Positions 1-10,869 of a stretch of DNA of 64,000 nt are shown piece by piece (the stretch's first letter is position 1; every line of letters begins with the position of its first letter). A program made the translations under genes and the position numbers. The DNA is from Cubamyces lactineus (lineage: Eukaryota > Basidiomycota > Agaricomycetes > Polyporales > Polyporaceae), in the NCBI GenBank assembly GCA_022376465.1, contig JACDTU010000003.1, forward strand, positions 620,001 through 684,000, read 5' to 3'. The notes under the pieces were generated by a model. The model did no database searches. It worked only from the letters and a program-made list of their open reading frames with translations, and was not told where the DNA came from.

Positions 1-617
1 TTCCACCAACGGCAATGAAAGTGAGAGCCGCGCCGGAGACGTTGCTAGCACCAGCCTGAGTGCTTGGCAGCTCCATCCAGTCTCACGCAGGCCTGCTTCG
101 GTACCAATGGCAACGGTGGCGGCGCTGACTTGCGGGACCCCTCGAAGTAGGATGCAGATGCAATGTCAAGACAGCTCTTTCTCCCCTATGAACACGCTGC
201 AGATACCGAGGCATGGATGAGGTTGTGGACGACCAAGTCCGTGTTCCTGGGTGCATCGCCACCACGTGAAACTGCCGTATCGGGTAAGAGATCTACGTAC
301 CCTCGGCCGTGCCGGGCACCTCGGGGAGTGCCCGATTGGATCCAGGGCATGGTGAGTAATAAGCGGCTGTGATTGGCTGACGTGTCGCCGGGAAGGCCGA
401 GGACACTGATTAGATTCGCATTCATGTAAGCGCCCGTGTGCTCGGTCGTGTCTGCATCTTTACCCGTTCTGCTTATTCCTCGTCCCTTTATCATCCTTTT
501 TCCATGCGCCTCGCCGCTCCTTTCTCTCCTTCTTCCGACCCGCTGCAGTGCTCGCAGCGTAGCCTCTTGCACCAGGTCCCGACGTTACCTCGACCGACGA
601 CCGTTCACTTCTGAACC
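1..617. other. Upstream flank, no confident gene
   Basis: No coding frame here matches a family I recognise. Bases 1-75 read on the minus strand give a short open stretch from an ATG (peptide beginning MELPSTQAG) that runs off the left edge. It could be the first exon of a gene outside the window, but 25 codons are too few to call. The 100 bases before the P450 start are pyrimidine-rich, as is common in fungal promoters and 5' leaders. Confidence 0.5.
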
Positions 618-3562
618 ATGCTGTCGCTAGCGACAGTCCTCGCGCTACCCCTTGTCCTCACCCTCTACTTCCTATGGACCTTTCTCCTCCTCCTGCTCCG
701 ACAGGCACGTTCGCCGCTTCGCCATCTCCCTGGTCCGCCGTCGACTTCGCTCTTCATGGGCAACCTCCAAGAGCTCCATGACCAGGAGAACACTGGGCTC
801 GTCGCGCGCTGGACGCACTCGTACGGCTCTGCCTTTGTCTACCGCGGCTTCATGGGCGGCCGCAGGCTCATGCTCGTCGACCCTGTCGCTGTCAACTATG
901 TGATGAGCCGCGGGTACGACTATCCGAAACCCGACTTCGTTCGCGACAGCCTGGCGAGCATGGCTGCCGGTTACGAAGGCCTGCTCACCGCTGACGGCGA
1001 GATGCATCGCAAACAGGTATGCACCGTACCCTTCCACGTTCGCCTTTGCCCTTGGTCAGCTCGTTGACCCGCTATGTTTAGCGTAGAATCTTGGTGAGTG
1101 TGTTCGACCACATCTCTGGATCCGCCTCCGCGTGTTCTGCGGCGTTATTGACCGGTGGGTCGGTCCGCACCTATAACGCGAGCACGTGACCGCGCAGCTG
1201 CACCGCCGGTTGCATCGTCGCGATCCTCGCGCGTCCATCTGTTCGCGTTGTTGCCCTTGGCGAGCATCTTGGACGTCGGGTGTCGCTGCCTTCTTTATTT
1301 TGGACACCACGAATCACCATCAAGATACTCGAGGGACTCATCTTGGTTGCCATCTCCCAAGCCAAGCCTCTTAGTCTTCCGCGTCCACTCATAAGTTGCG
1401 TGCACTTGAGCCACGGAATGCACAAATCGTCATGGTGAAAACGTGTCAACTATGCGACATTGGCGGGTTCACGTACTCTGTAAATGAGATTTAACTATCA
1501 GGGAGGTAACTCTTGGCGCGAGAGTAGACGTTCTTATGCATAATGATTTCACATGCACAGTTTACGAGACCTCACAGCACTCTGTTTTCTTTCACCCAAA
1601 TATCACTCACGGAAATTTCACTTCGGCGATGCTCACTCAAGCTTATGCAGAATCAAGCATTTTCTGCCGCTCAAGTCAAGTCGTTCACGCCTATATTCTG
1701 GGAGAAAGCGATTCGCGTAGGTGTTATGTGACATCCATCCCATCTCGCGAGCAGCTGACAAGGCCTTGTTTAGCTACGGGATATCTGGCTAGACTTCACC
1801 GCGTCGCCGACGTCATTCTTTACGCCAGCAGACCCCCTCACGACACAGGAAGCTTTGGATACCCTAGAAGATGTAGACCCAGAACCTGCAACTACGAATA
1901 CCCTCAGCCCATCTGCATTGTCGACTTCCTTCCTCCCCAATCCGTTTGCCTCCTTCGTACCATCCAAGGCATCCCCGACATTCTCATCTACTGTCACCTC
2001 TCGTCATGCGCCTTCCAATACGACACAGCCTTCAAGCGCCCCGTGCCGACTAGATGTGCTCCCTTGGCTTGCCCGGGCGACACTCGACGTGATCGGCGCT
2101 GCGGGCTTCGGATACGCGTTCAACTCACTCGAGGCCGCTGCTGAGCGCCGCGAGAACGAAAGCGAGCTCGCGCGTGCGTTCGCGGTCATCTTTGCTACGG
2201 CACGCAAGTTCCGCGTGATGACCGTGCTGCAGGTCTGGTTCCCCGTACTGCGCAACTTTGTAAGTCTGCGTGTTCTAGGCCTCGGAATTGTTGTTGGTGA
2301 TACTCGAAGCAGAGGACGGAAAATGCGGCGATGCGACAGGCCACCGCGACGATGCGCAAGATCGGGCTAGAGCTCATCGAGCAGCGGCGCGAAACCGTAC
2401 TGTCCGAGACCGAGAAGGTGGCCGAGAAAACAGCATCCATCGAAGGCGACAAGACGGTACTCGGCCGCGACCTGCTGAGCGTGCTTAGTGCGTTCATTCG
2501 ATACGATGCTAGTGGTCGGTTGGCTGATATCTGGTACGATAGTTCGCTCCAACGTGGCAGAGATACCAACGCAGCGGATGTCGCTGAATGAGATCCTGTG
2601 CCAAATCTCCACCTTTCTGGCAGCAGGGCACGAGACGAGTTCCTCGTCACTCACATGGACGCTCTTCGCGCTCGCACGCAATCCTGCGGTGCAGCACAAG
2701 CTGCGCGCCGAACTGCGCTCCTTGTCAATCCCACCTAGCCTCCTTTCACACGATGCCTCACCCACGCACTCCCCGTCTAACCCCTGCCCCGAAGCGGACC
2801 CGCACCCAGGCTTCTTCGAGCGGATCCTGCAGCTGCCTTACCTAGACGCTGTGGTAAGAGAGTCGCTGCGGTTATTCGCGCCTATCACGACGACGATGCG
2901 CGTCGCGAGTGCGGACGACGTCATCCCTGTGGGTTTGCCCTTTGTAGACCGCCGTGGGCAAACGTGCGAGGAGATACGTGTGCGCCCGGGGGACATCATC
3001 AGCATTCCCATCCAGGCGCTGAACAAGAACCAAGATACGTGGGGCGCGGATGCGGACGTGTTCCGTCCCGAGCGCTGGACGCAGGGTCGCCACGACGAAG
3101 AGGGAGAGAACCGTAATGGCGCGTGTGGCCGCAGAACGGCGGTCCAGGGGCTCTGGGGCAATATGATGACGTTTGGCGGCGGGAACCCAGTGAACGGGAA
3201 TAGGTCGTGCATCGGCTACCGCTTTGCGTTGAGCGAGTACGTCAACTTTGTCCATCTCTGTTCCTTGGCGAGCGAAGCGTATCTGACAGGGCCGGTTTTG
3301 CAGAATCAAGATCTTCCTCTATGTGTTAGTGCGGGACCTCGAGTTCACGATCGACCCTGCAATTGAGATCGAGAAGAAAGTCAAGTAGGTCGCCTCCTAC
3401 AGCACCCGCACACTCGCTTTCGCTTGAAGCTGACTGACGTATCTGTACAGCGTCCTGACTCGCCCCTGCGTCAAGTCTGAACCTCATCGTGGCAATCAAA
3501 TGCCCTTGTACATTCGCCGTGTGCCCACGGATACTACCCACGAGGATGTGTACCATCACTGA
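618..3562 (+). CDS. Microsomal cytochrome P450 (CYP5150-like)
   Basis: A heme-thiolate monooxygenase, probably anchored in the ER by the N-terminal hydrophobic segment (residues about 4-27) followed by a proline hinge (HLPGPPS). Predicted exons are 618-1016, 1082-1093, 1651-1716, 1774-2259, 2313-2487, 2543-3236, 3304-3384 and 3451-3562, giving 674 aa with all phases consistent. Visible motifs are HRKQ/RRIL and the following helix C region, AGHETS (I helix), ESLRL (ExxR), FRPERW and the heme loop FGGG...NRSCIG. The protein is longer than usual because of a Ser/Thr/Pro-rich insert of about 55 residues early in exon 4. Odd points are a 12-nt exon encoding only RRIL, a 557-nt intron after it, and five extra residues (NPVNG) inside the heme loop. 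The substrate is unknown and the family assignment is tentative. The gene is convergent with the carboxylesterase, 254 nt apart. Confidence 0.85.
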
Positions 3563-3816
3563 CTGCGAAGCCCACCATCATCGCCCCCGGCTTTCGACAT
3601 AACGCTGTTTCATTGCCATTGTATCACCGTCTCGCACTCACGGATCTTCACGGACTTGCTGCATGACTCGCTCTGTGATACCACCAGCTATATATACTGC
3701 ATATTATATTGTTCGAGATACCCTGCAATGCATCATGTTGTCGATTCTCTGCTGCGCATCACGACCCTCTGTGTTGAATCGTGGCCCCCTACAGTGATAC
3801 AAGTGGTGTATTTCGT

Positions 3817-6206
3817 TCACCCATAGTACGTCAACGGGAAGCCCAAGAACTGACACTGCTCCACCGCGCCAAAGGGCATCATGAAGCTGTCCCACTGCAA
3901 CTGCCGCACCGGGTTCCCGTGCAAGTTCGCCTTAGTCACGGGCTCCCACTTGCTCTCCTTCGCGAGGTCCTGTGCGGTGCTGGTGAAGCCGCGCGCAGAG
4001 AGGTAACGCTGGTCCGGATTTGGGTTGAACGTGCGTGCGAAGGACGACCAGACGTCGACCATGCGCTGCATGAAAGGCAGGTCTTGGTCGTCGCGGTAGG
4101 GCCTGTTCGCGGGCATGGTGCCAAAGACGTAGTAGAGCTCGCCAGAGTGGCATCTACGTTGGGGCGTTAGGGGTGACAACAGACGCATACGGGAGAGGAA
4201 CTGACTTGAAGTATTCCTGTGAGGTGTCGCCAAACGGGTGTTCCGGAGTAATCGGTGCCTCGCAAACGGGGAACTGCGTGCAGGGTATGAGGGATGAGGA
4301 CGCGGCTATGTACAGGCAAAAGAGTTACGCACGTTTGGATCGAACCCTGGTGTTTGGTAGCTTCTGTTGAACTCGTAGAACCACACGCTCTTGAAGAGGT
4401 TGTGGGTGACGCCGGAGAATGCAGTCGCCTGGTCTAAGCATCGGAACTCGACATCTGTCGTAACGCGTGCGGTGACGTTAAAGACGTTCAGGGTCGCATT
4501 GGGGCTTGTGGGTTCCGGGAATAGAGGGTTGTTCACTACTGTGGTATTGAGGGATGCCCCAAGCAGGCCTGCGGTGAGGTTTCCGTTGGTCTACGAAGGG
4601 AGAGTCAGTGACTGCATTCAAACGCAACCACGAGGATACATACTGGGTAGCCAATGAACGCGGCGCCATCGTCGCGCATGAAGCCCATCATAGTGTGAAC
4701 GTTCGCCACAGGCCCCGAGCCATCGACCGGAAGTTGAGGGGACGTCAGGTACGTCCCGTCCACCACCAGGAATCTGATCGCAGAATTGGTCGATATGTAC
4801 GAACAATCTGGGAAACTTCATGACGTACCTTGCTACTGTCGGCAAGTTCACCAGCGTATGAGGATCGACAGCGCGCATACACTCCAGAGGATCTGTTCCA
4901 GTCGCATTGCACCCAACCGCGGCCAAGATAGGGTCAGCAACCAAAGAGACCTCTTGCGGGATTGTGTCGTACAGCGAGTACGTGGTCGCATAGTTCGCCC
5001 CAGCGAGGTTGCTCATCGGCACTGCAGCTGCATACTTTCCAATTGCCTTCGGCGAGCCCATGAGAGCGCGCACCGACGCCGCACCTGCAGATTGACCAAA
5101 GATGGTGATACGATCCTTGTCTCCGCCGAAGGCAGCGATGTGCTCGCGCACCCAATCCAGCGCGGTGATCTGGTCAGCGATCCCGAAGTTGCCGTTCGTC
5201 TTTCCGTCGGCGAGAGCGAGGAACCCGAGCGTAGAAAGACGGTAGTTGATGGTGACCACCACGACGTCGCCGCGAGATGCAAGGCTGCCGCCATCGAATG
5301 TTGGGTCACTGCCAGTACCACCTGTGAAAGCGCCACCGTGGATCCAGAACATGACAGCTTTGAGGGGAGTACGACTGCTGGGACCAGGGATGAACGGCGT
5401 CCATATGTTCAGGAAGAGACAGTCCTCGCTGCCAGAGGTACTGCCTGCCTGGATGCACTGCGAGCCAAAGCTGCGTGCGTCGATCGTTTTGCTGCCAGTG
5501 TACGCGGTGGGGTATTCCCATCTCGCAGGCGGGTTGGCATAGGGAATCCCGTAGAACCTAAAGGACGTCTGGTCTCGGAAACTGGGGAAAGGTAGTCAGC
5601 ACAACCTCCGAGAGAGTCAAAGGATGCGCTGAATCTCACCCAGTGATGGAGAGCTCCCCGGAATGCACCGTCAATGAAGTCTCCGGAGCCGCATCGGCAT
5701 GGAAGCCTGCGCTCTGGGTGCACAATGCCGGCAGCACCCTGAGGCACGTAAGGGAAGAGCTGACGGCCCCTTGTGCGCTCACGACTTGGCAAATCGGACC
5801 TTCGTTCGCCACCCAAAACTGTTGATTAGAGGGGAAATTGCCTTGGAATATCTGGTAACGAAGCAGAGGGACAAGATCGTTCTTGAAGAACGTTTTGTTG
5901 ACCGGCAAGAGCGACTCGCCAAGCGCCTCGCATGCGCTCGCCGCGTCCCAATGGAACTGCGGGATGGATACAAGGAGAGCACTGCGGTGCGTTGGTGCCT
6001 TAGTCACTGGAAACCGCGGTTGTCACGTTAGTAGTCGAAGAGCTACAGATGCGTCGAGAGATGCACGTACGATCGAGGTCATTGTTGTACAAAAGTGAGA
6101 TGTCACTGTGGAGAGTCGACGGCGAGGGGACCGCGGTGCTGCAGACGAGAGGAGCTGCTACGCTAGCAAGCACCAGCGCCGCGAACGAAGTCAACTTCAA
6201 CGCCAT
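3817..6206 (-). CDS. Secreted type-B carboxylesterase/lipase
   Basis: An extracellular alpha/beta-hydrolase of the carboxylesterase type B family, hydrolysing carboxylic esters or lipids. Exons (high to low) are 6206-6071, 6006-5640, 5581-4829, 4773-4644, 4590-4333, 4273-4206 and 4153-3817; frame is kept throughout and gives 682 aa. The N-terminus (MALKLTSFAALVLASVAAP) is a signal peptide. A Cys-containing pre-domain of about 140 residues precedes the hydrolase fold, which starts near RFYGIPYANPPARW. The oxyanion motif FWIHGGAF (about 246-253) and the nucleophile elbow GQSAGA (Ser about 332) are clear. The acid is probably the Asp in MRDDGAAF, where many relatives have Glu, and the histidine is in CHSGELYY. 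Several N-glycosylation sequons are present. A TATA box lies 55 nt upstream. No breaks were found; the natural substrate cannot be told from sequence. Confidence 0.9.
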
Positions 6207-6260
6207 GGCCTCAGGACTCTGCAGCTCATGCGCGAGCTCAGCAGTGCTGGGCCTTGCCAC

Positions 6261-6269
6261 GTTATATAC
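6261..6269 (-). promoter_or_regulatory. TATA box of the carboxylesterase
   Basis: On the minus strand this reads GTATATAAC, 55 nt before the predicted ATG at 6206, a normal distance for a fungal TATA element with a short leader. Confidence 0.6.
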
Positions 6270-6811
6270 CCACCTGAGGCTCGCCATCATCCCGGACTCA
6301 CCACTGTCCGCGAGACATGTGGAGCACGAGACCGATCCCGTCCTGCAAAATGACCGACGAGATGCGCGTCCAAAATATGTACGCGCAGTTAAGAGGGCGG
6401 ATGGACGGGGTGGTACATCCGAAGCGCTATCAGCAGGTTCATCTTCGGCGTTTTTTCGAGGCACATGACGAGGGGTACGGTCCTCCGCCTACCATAGCGT
6501 GTGCGAAACGCAGGCATGCTGATCAATTGCAAGGTGCTGGTGTAGGCAAAACGGTCGAAGAACATTGTTCGAGATGAGGTTTAAAGGTGAAGATCACACC
6601 CGCGCATACTCGAGAGGACCTCTCGGTGTTCCTCGGGATACCGACGGACGCGGGAGGCAGATATTCAGAACGGAGGAGCTATCATCACGACATACATGTA
6701 CTTAGGTGGGCTTCGAAACCCAGGTAAGCAATGGCCAGCAGAACTAACAGGATAATCAAGACGTACAAATATACAGTAGTGGCAAAGTCCAAGCAACAGA
6801 ATCCAGGATAA
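6270..6811. other. Intergenic, promoter side of the esterase
   Basis: About 540 bases between the esterase promoter and the end of the Yra1-like gene. Open frames here are short and show no protein family. It probably holds the upstream region of the esterase and the 3' UTR of the mRNA-export gene. Confidence 0.5.
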
Positions 6812-8131
6812 CTAGGCCATCTCAACATCGCCATCGCCAGCAGCCCCAGCACTAGCAGGCTGTGCTTGCGCGGGCGTGATCTCGTCCTTCATGAACAAGT
6901 CAAGCTCCTTATCGAGTTGTTCTGCGGTCTTGGGCTGCTTCTTTTGCCTAGCGTGTCGTCCTTTCGTCCGCACGGGACCGACACCGCCGTCACTGAAAGA
7001 CAATGAGAGAAAGCCCCATGCTGAGATGATTGAGACGTACGAGACAACTTCCTGTTTCTTAGGCTTTGGCTCGTCTCGGCTCAAGCGTTCGATAAGCGAG
7101 GGCTTCTCGATGCGGTTCAATAGAGACGGCGTGCTTGCACTACGCCGGGGACCCTTTGGAGCCGGAGGTGGCGAATTGTCATACGCAATTGACATAGGTT
7201 GGTCTATGGTAGTCCAGGGCATCAGCACAGAATGCGACGTGATACCAAAGAAAATACAGACTTTTCGCGAGAATGCCATCGAATTGCTTCTTCGCTCTTG
7301 TTGCTTCCGCCGGTGTTTCGAATGTGATGACCGCGACGCCTGAGGATCGTCCACTTCGATCGTACTGAGCACGAAAGGTGAAGGTGCAGCGGAAAGAAGT
7401 CGGATCGGTGTCTCGTTTCTCAGCCGGACTCGGTGCATGCGGAGCTTCGTACCCTAATTTGTGGTTCACGGACAAGCGTGCCAATCTGACCGAAGATTTG
7501 CTGCGTGGCGTGTCAGTTGGGGGTTTGGGGTGAGAGAAAAGGGTATAAGCCAATTTGAATGAAGTGGCGGATATCTCGCTGCGTCTCCACACAACCGCGC
7601 CTCGAGCCTCGAACCCGCAGCACCTTCCTGAACGATGGATTGAGGGCACTTATGAACTTCAAACTCGCAAGGCCAACGTGGAAGCTGTCCAACTGGCTGT
7701 AGTTGTTACAATAATCACGGCACCCAGTCACAGTCGCCACTGTTGAGCCAAAAAGGCATTGCGATGAAGGGAGGGGGGGGGGGTTTCGGAGCGCGTTTCT
7801 TCCAGGAGAAGCAAACGACAAGCACGCCCTTGTGTTCAAGTACGTGATACACGTGTATGACACGTACCGTTAGGTCTTTGGGAGTAATCTCGTAGTGCAA
7901 ATTCGAGACAATGATTCTTGTGTTGGTGATTCCTGTCGCCGGCCGTGCGGGAGCTGTTGCCTGCACCGCTCGCGGAACTCCAGGTGCCTTGTCATGAAGC
8001 CACTGGCCGTCTGACGCACGCGGGCGAGCGGCAGGTCGCTATTGGAAGCGTCAGGGTTGTGGCGAGTCGCTTGAGAGGGAGAAACGAACGCTGTAAGGCT
8101 TTTGAGCTCTGTTCGTGTTTCCAGGTGCCAT
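6812..8131 (-). CDS. Yra1/ALYREF-type mRNA export adaptor (RRM + FoP)
   Basis: A nuclear RNA-binding adaptor of the TREX/THO pathway that hands spliced mRNA to the export receptor. Exons are 8131-8090, 8038-7868, 7500-7453, 7364-7262, 7203-7041 and 6992-6812 (235 aa). The RRM starts with RNP2-like TRIIVSNLHYEITPKDLT, continues in QIFGQIGTLVREPQIR, and has RNP1-like SSGVAVITFET followed by TRAKKQFDGILAK and QPMSIAYD, the conserved Yra1 order. The C-terminus has the RGRH/RQKK basic patch and the FoP-type motif KTAEQLDKELDLFMKD, then an acidic tail. The first exon is the weakest part: ATG 8131 gives a short N-terminus without the usual LDKSLDEII box, so a further upstream exon is possible. The intron 7498-7867 (within the RRM) is 370 nt, against about 40-90 nt for the others. 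Confidence 0.85.
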
Positions 8132-9120
8132 TTTGTATGCTAAGCAGGTAGGTTCAGATGTTTATGCAGAGGTAAGGGGATTGCGAGGTAAGCTGAGCAA
8201 AGAGGTCGTGGTGGCAGGAAGTAAGGTGCGTATTGAGCGCTTGGCCCCTCCACCGTGCATGCTGGTGGAGGTTATTTGAAGCGCCGACTGCACCTTCGTC
8301 CGGGAAAGGAAGGCGTTGAAGTTCGTTTAGCGGCATCGCTATCATCGACTTTGGCTAATTCTACGAGACAATGTGGGTGCTCAAGCGAGAAGACATGGGT
8401 ATGAAGGTAGAATATACCTAAAACTACTTATTAATCCTACCTAGAAGCTTTATGTTGGAGGAGATCCTACTCTGAGGAACGTTCATGCGCCGAATGTAGC
8501 GCACCCAGTGATGTTGCTACTCGTATCAGACCATTTGTGCCCTCGTCAAGGAATCTGCAAAAATATTCCCTTATATTCAGGTATGTATAATCTACATGAC
8601 CCCTCACGTCGTTCGAGTTCCTCCTAAGCACTCTAAGCGGGGGACATCGTGACCGTGAAGCAAGTGCGCATTACACTCACATGCAATTAGCGCCCGTATA
8701 ACTCGGAAGCCATGTTTGCGCCATGCACGCTCTTTGGCGGTCATAAAGAAAGCTGTGTATATTCCAGACCCGTAACATGGCCCCGAAAGCCTTTGTTCTT
8801 GGTGTCGTTCATGAAAGACGCGTGATAGCAGGCACGCGGGTGGGCGCCTCGTGTGCTCGGCGGAGTCCGAAATCCCGCCAAAACCCGGACACGCGAGGCA
8901 TGTTGAACTTCACGCGCACGCTTCTACCACTTCACCCTCGACGTCGACGACGACCTCCTCGAGACACCTCTCGTCACCACTTCTTACGCGCACTCTCACT
9001 CAGCGCGTCTGCCCACCCTCTATCTCCATATTCCAGGTCGTTCGTCGACGTTACGCGCGTACCAACTAACCACACTCAACCCAACCGCCACACACACTTC
9101 ATCATTTCCTCGTGACATCT
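8132..9120. other. Divergent intergenic region
   Basis: About 990 bases between the Yra1-like gene (minus) and the KEN-motif gene (plus). It may include an unrecognised first exon of the Yra1-like gene near 8150-8350. From about 8400 to 8760 the sequence is AT-richer and has no useful open frame. The stretch 8930-9110 is CT-rich and is probably the promoter and leader of the plus-strand gene. Confidence 0.5.
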
Positions 9121-9962
9121 ATGGCTACTGCAACGCGTAGTTTCATCGTGTTCAAGGACGAACCTGAGGCCGCACCTAGCCCGGCGGCTGAGAAGAAGGA
9201 AAACCAGACCGGTCCATCCGCTACGTATGTGATCGCACCTCCCCCAGGTCCTCTCTTGGTCTACGCCCCGGACAAGGAGAACATCGACCCTTTGACCGGG
9301 ACGCGTTCCAGCATGGATCAGGCCTCTGGCAAGAAGCGCAAGACTGCGCTCACAGTCAAGGCCCAGCCCACTTCTCCCACTAAACGATTGAAGCCATTGG
9401 CCGAGAAGACCGCGAAGAAGCCTACCTCGAAGTCACGTGGTCCAGACAAGAAAGTAAAGCGTACCGTGTCGAAACGCGCCGCATCTACCCGTGTGCACCG
9501 GGAGCCTTCTCTCCCTCGCGTCACCGAGGAGAACGAAGTGGCTAACCAAGCCGTCATCGATTCCAAGTGCAAGGACCTTACCGTGTTGCCACTGGCCGAC
9601 ATCTCAGAGGCTCATGACGTCTCTGTTACCAAAGAGGACTCTGGGGCTCGCGGCGAGCCCACAGCTGTGAAGGATACACATGGCGAGGTATGTGCACTGC
9701 CAACGGCCATCTCGCACTGCATTTATCTTGCTATGCATAGCCTCCGTCGACTATCTCAGAGGTCGAGACGGAGCATTCAGCGATTCCCGAGGCAGAGGAA
9801 TGCACGTCCACGGTCGAAGTCTCTGCCGCCAGTGTTTTCTCCACGCCCGAGCGCAAGCGCATCTATTCGGCGTTCACATTCACGTCGCCCTCTCCCGCAA
9901 GCAAACGCTACGCAACGACTCGCGGCTCCAGTGTAGACCGCTTCTCCGACGCCGCTTTCTGA
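9121..9962 (+). CDS. Lysine-rich protein with two KEN motifs, unknown function
   Basis: Not recognised as a named family. Two exons, 9121-9687 and 9741-9962, give 262 aa. The sequence is mostly disordered and basic (KKRK, TKRLKPL, KKVKR). Two KEN tripeptides lie at residues 26-28 and 52-54, the second in the DKENIDP context often seen in APC/C substrates. Minimal CDK-type sites are present (SPTK, and TPER in STPERKRIY). The C-terminus is conserved-looking and ends RFSDAAF. This combination suggests a cell-cycle-regulated nuclear protein, possibly degraded by APC/C-Cdh1, but that is inference from short motifs. It could also be any disordered nuclear protein. A GTG nine bases upstream is in frame, but ATG 9121 is the natural start. 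Confidence 0.7.
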
Positions 9963-10869
9963 TCATGCATCGCAAGCCACATGATATACGCATACCCCCG
10001 CACGCCTTCATGTGCCACCCCCTAGTGTATAGGCGCACATCTTCTATCCTCCCCTCCTCCGCCATGTCTACCAACGACCATCACGCAAGCGAGGCCTATC
10101 CAAATATCCCATGCGACGATCGCCGCCGCCCACAATGCCCGGTCTGAAGAATCTGACCACTCGACGCCCAAAGGCGTTTGTATTTTTATCATCATCTAAA
10201 CACTCATGGCATCTCATCCCACGCAATCATCTTTCCCCGACCTGCATCTCCATCTTCGTGTGCATATTTTGTTTTCTTCTCCCCCTTACAGCCCCCCGCA
10301 TGTGCCCGTGGCTCCATTGGTTTCGTCTTGCTCGTCTCCGGTTTATTTACTTTGATTCCCGTCTCACATCGCCGCTACCCCGTCCCCATAGCCATCCCCC
10401 ATTAGGCTCCTCCTATTATCCACGGACGTCATCATGCTGCACGTTGATTGTGCCATGCCATACATCCCTCGCTTTGTCCCCGCATCGTGCTCGCATAGCA
10501 TACGCATCCTATAGCTGTGGACTCCTTGTAGATGTGTATCGCCGCGCCTAGTCGACCTGCTATCGAATGCCAGACATAATCGCAAGACACTTGGATCTGA
10601 CCGTTGTTCTCCTGGTTGAATGGCGTGTGGCTGAGTTGCCCTCGGCGGCGTCTACACGGTGGCACGATTATTGGCATATTAGCGCCCATTACGCGACGCA
10701 TGTGATTCGGCGGCCCGTTATGGGCGCCTGTGTATCCCCAGGAAAGTAAATTCGCGGCCACAGCTGTCAAGAATTGGGGAATGGGCACTGGGCTTCGATT
10801 CCAAGGACGCCGCGTATGCTAACTTGACTCTTGCCGCCATCTCTCGCCCTATTTCCAGGATACGTACTC
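9963..10869. other. Intergenic, no gene seen
   Basis: About 900 bases between two plus-strand genes. Around 10,200-10,440 it is pyrimidine-rich without a coding pattern. It should hold the 3' UTR of the KEN-motif gene and the promoter of the PAQR gene. Confidence 0.5.

Noticed and set aside
1..75. Possible first exon of a minus-strand gene leaving the window
   Set aside because: Only about 25 codons, preceded by a stop in frame, with no recognisable similarity.
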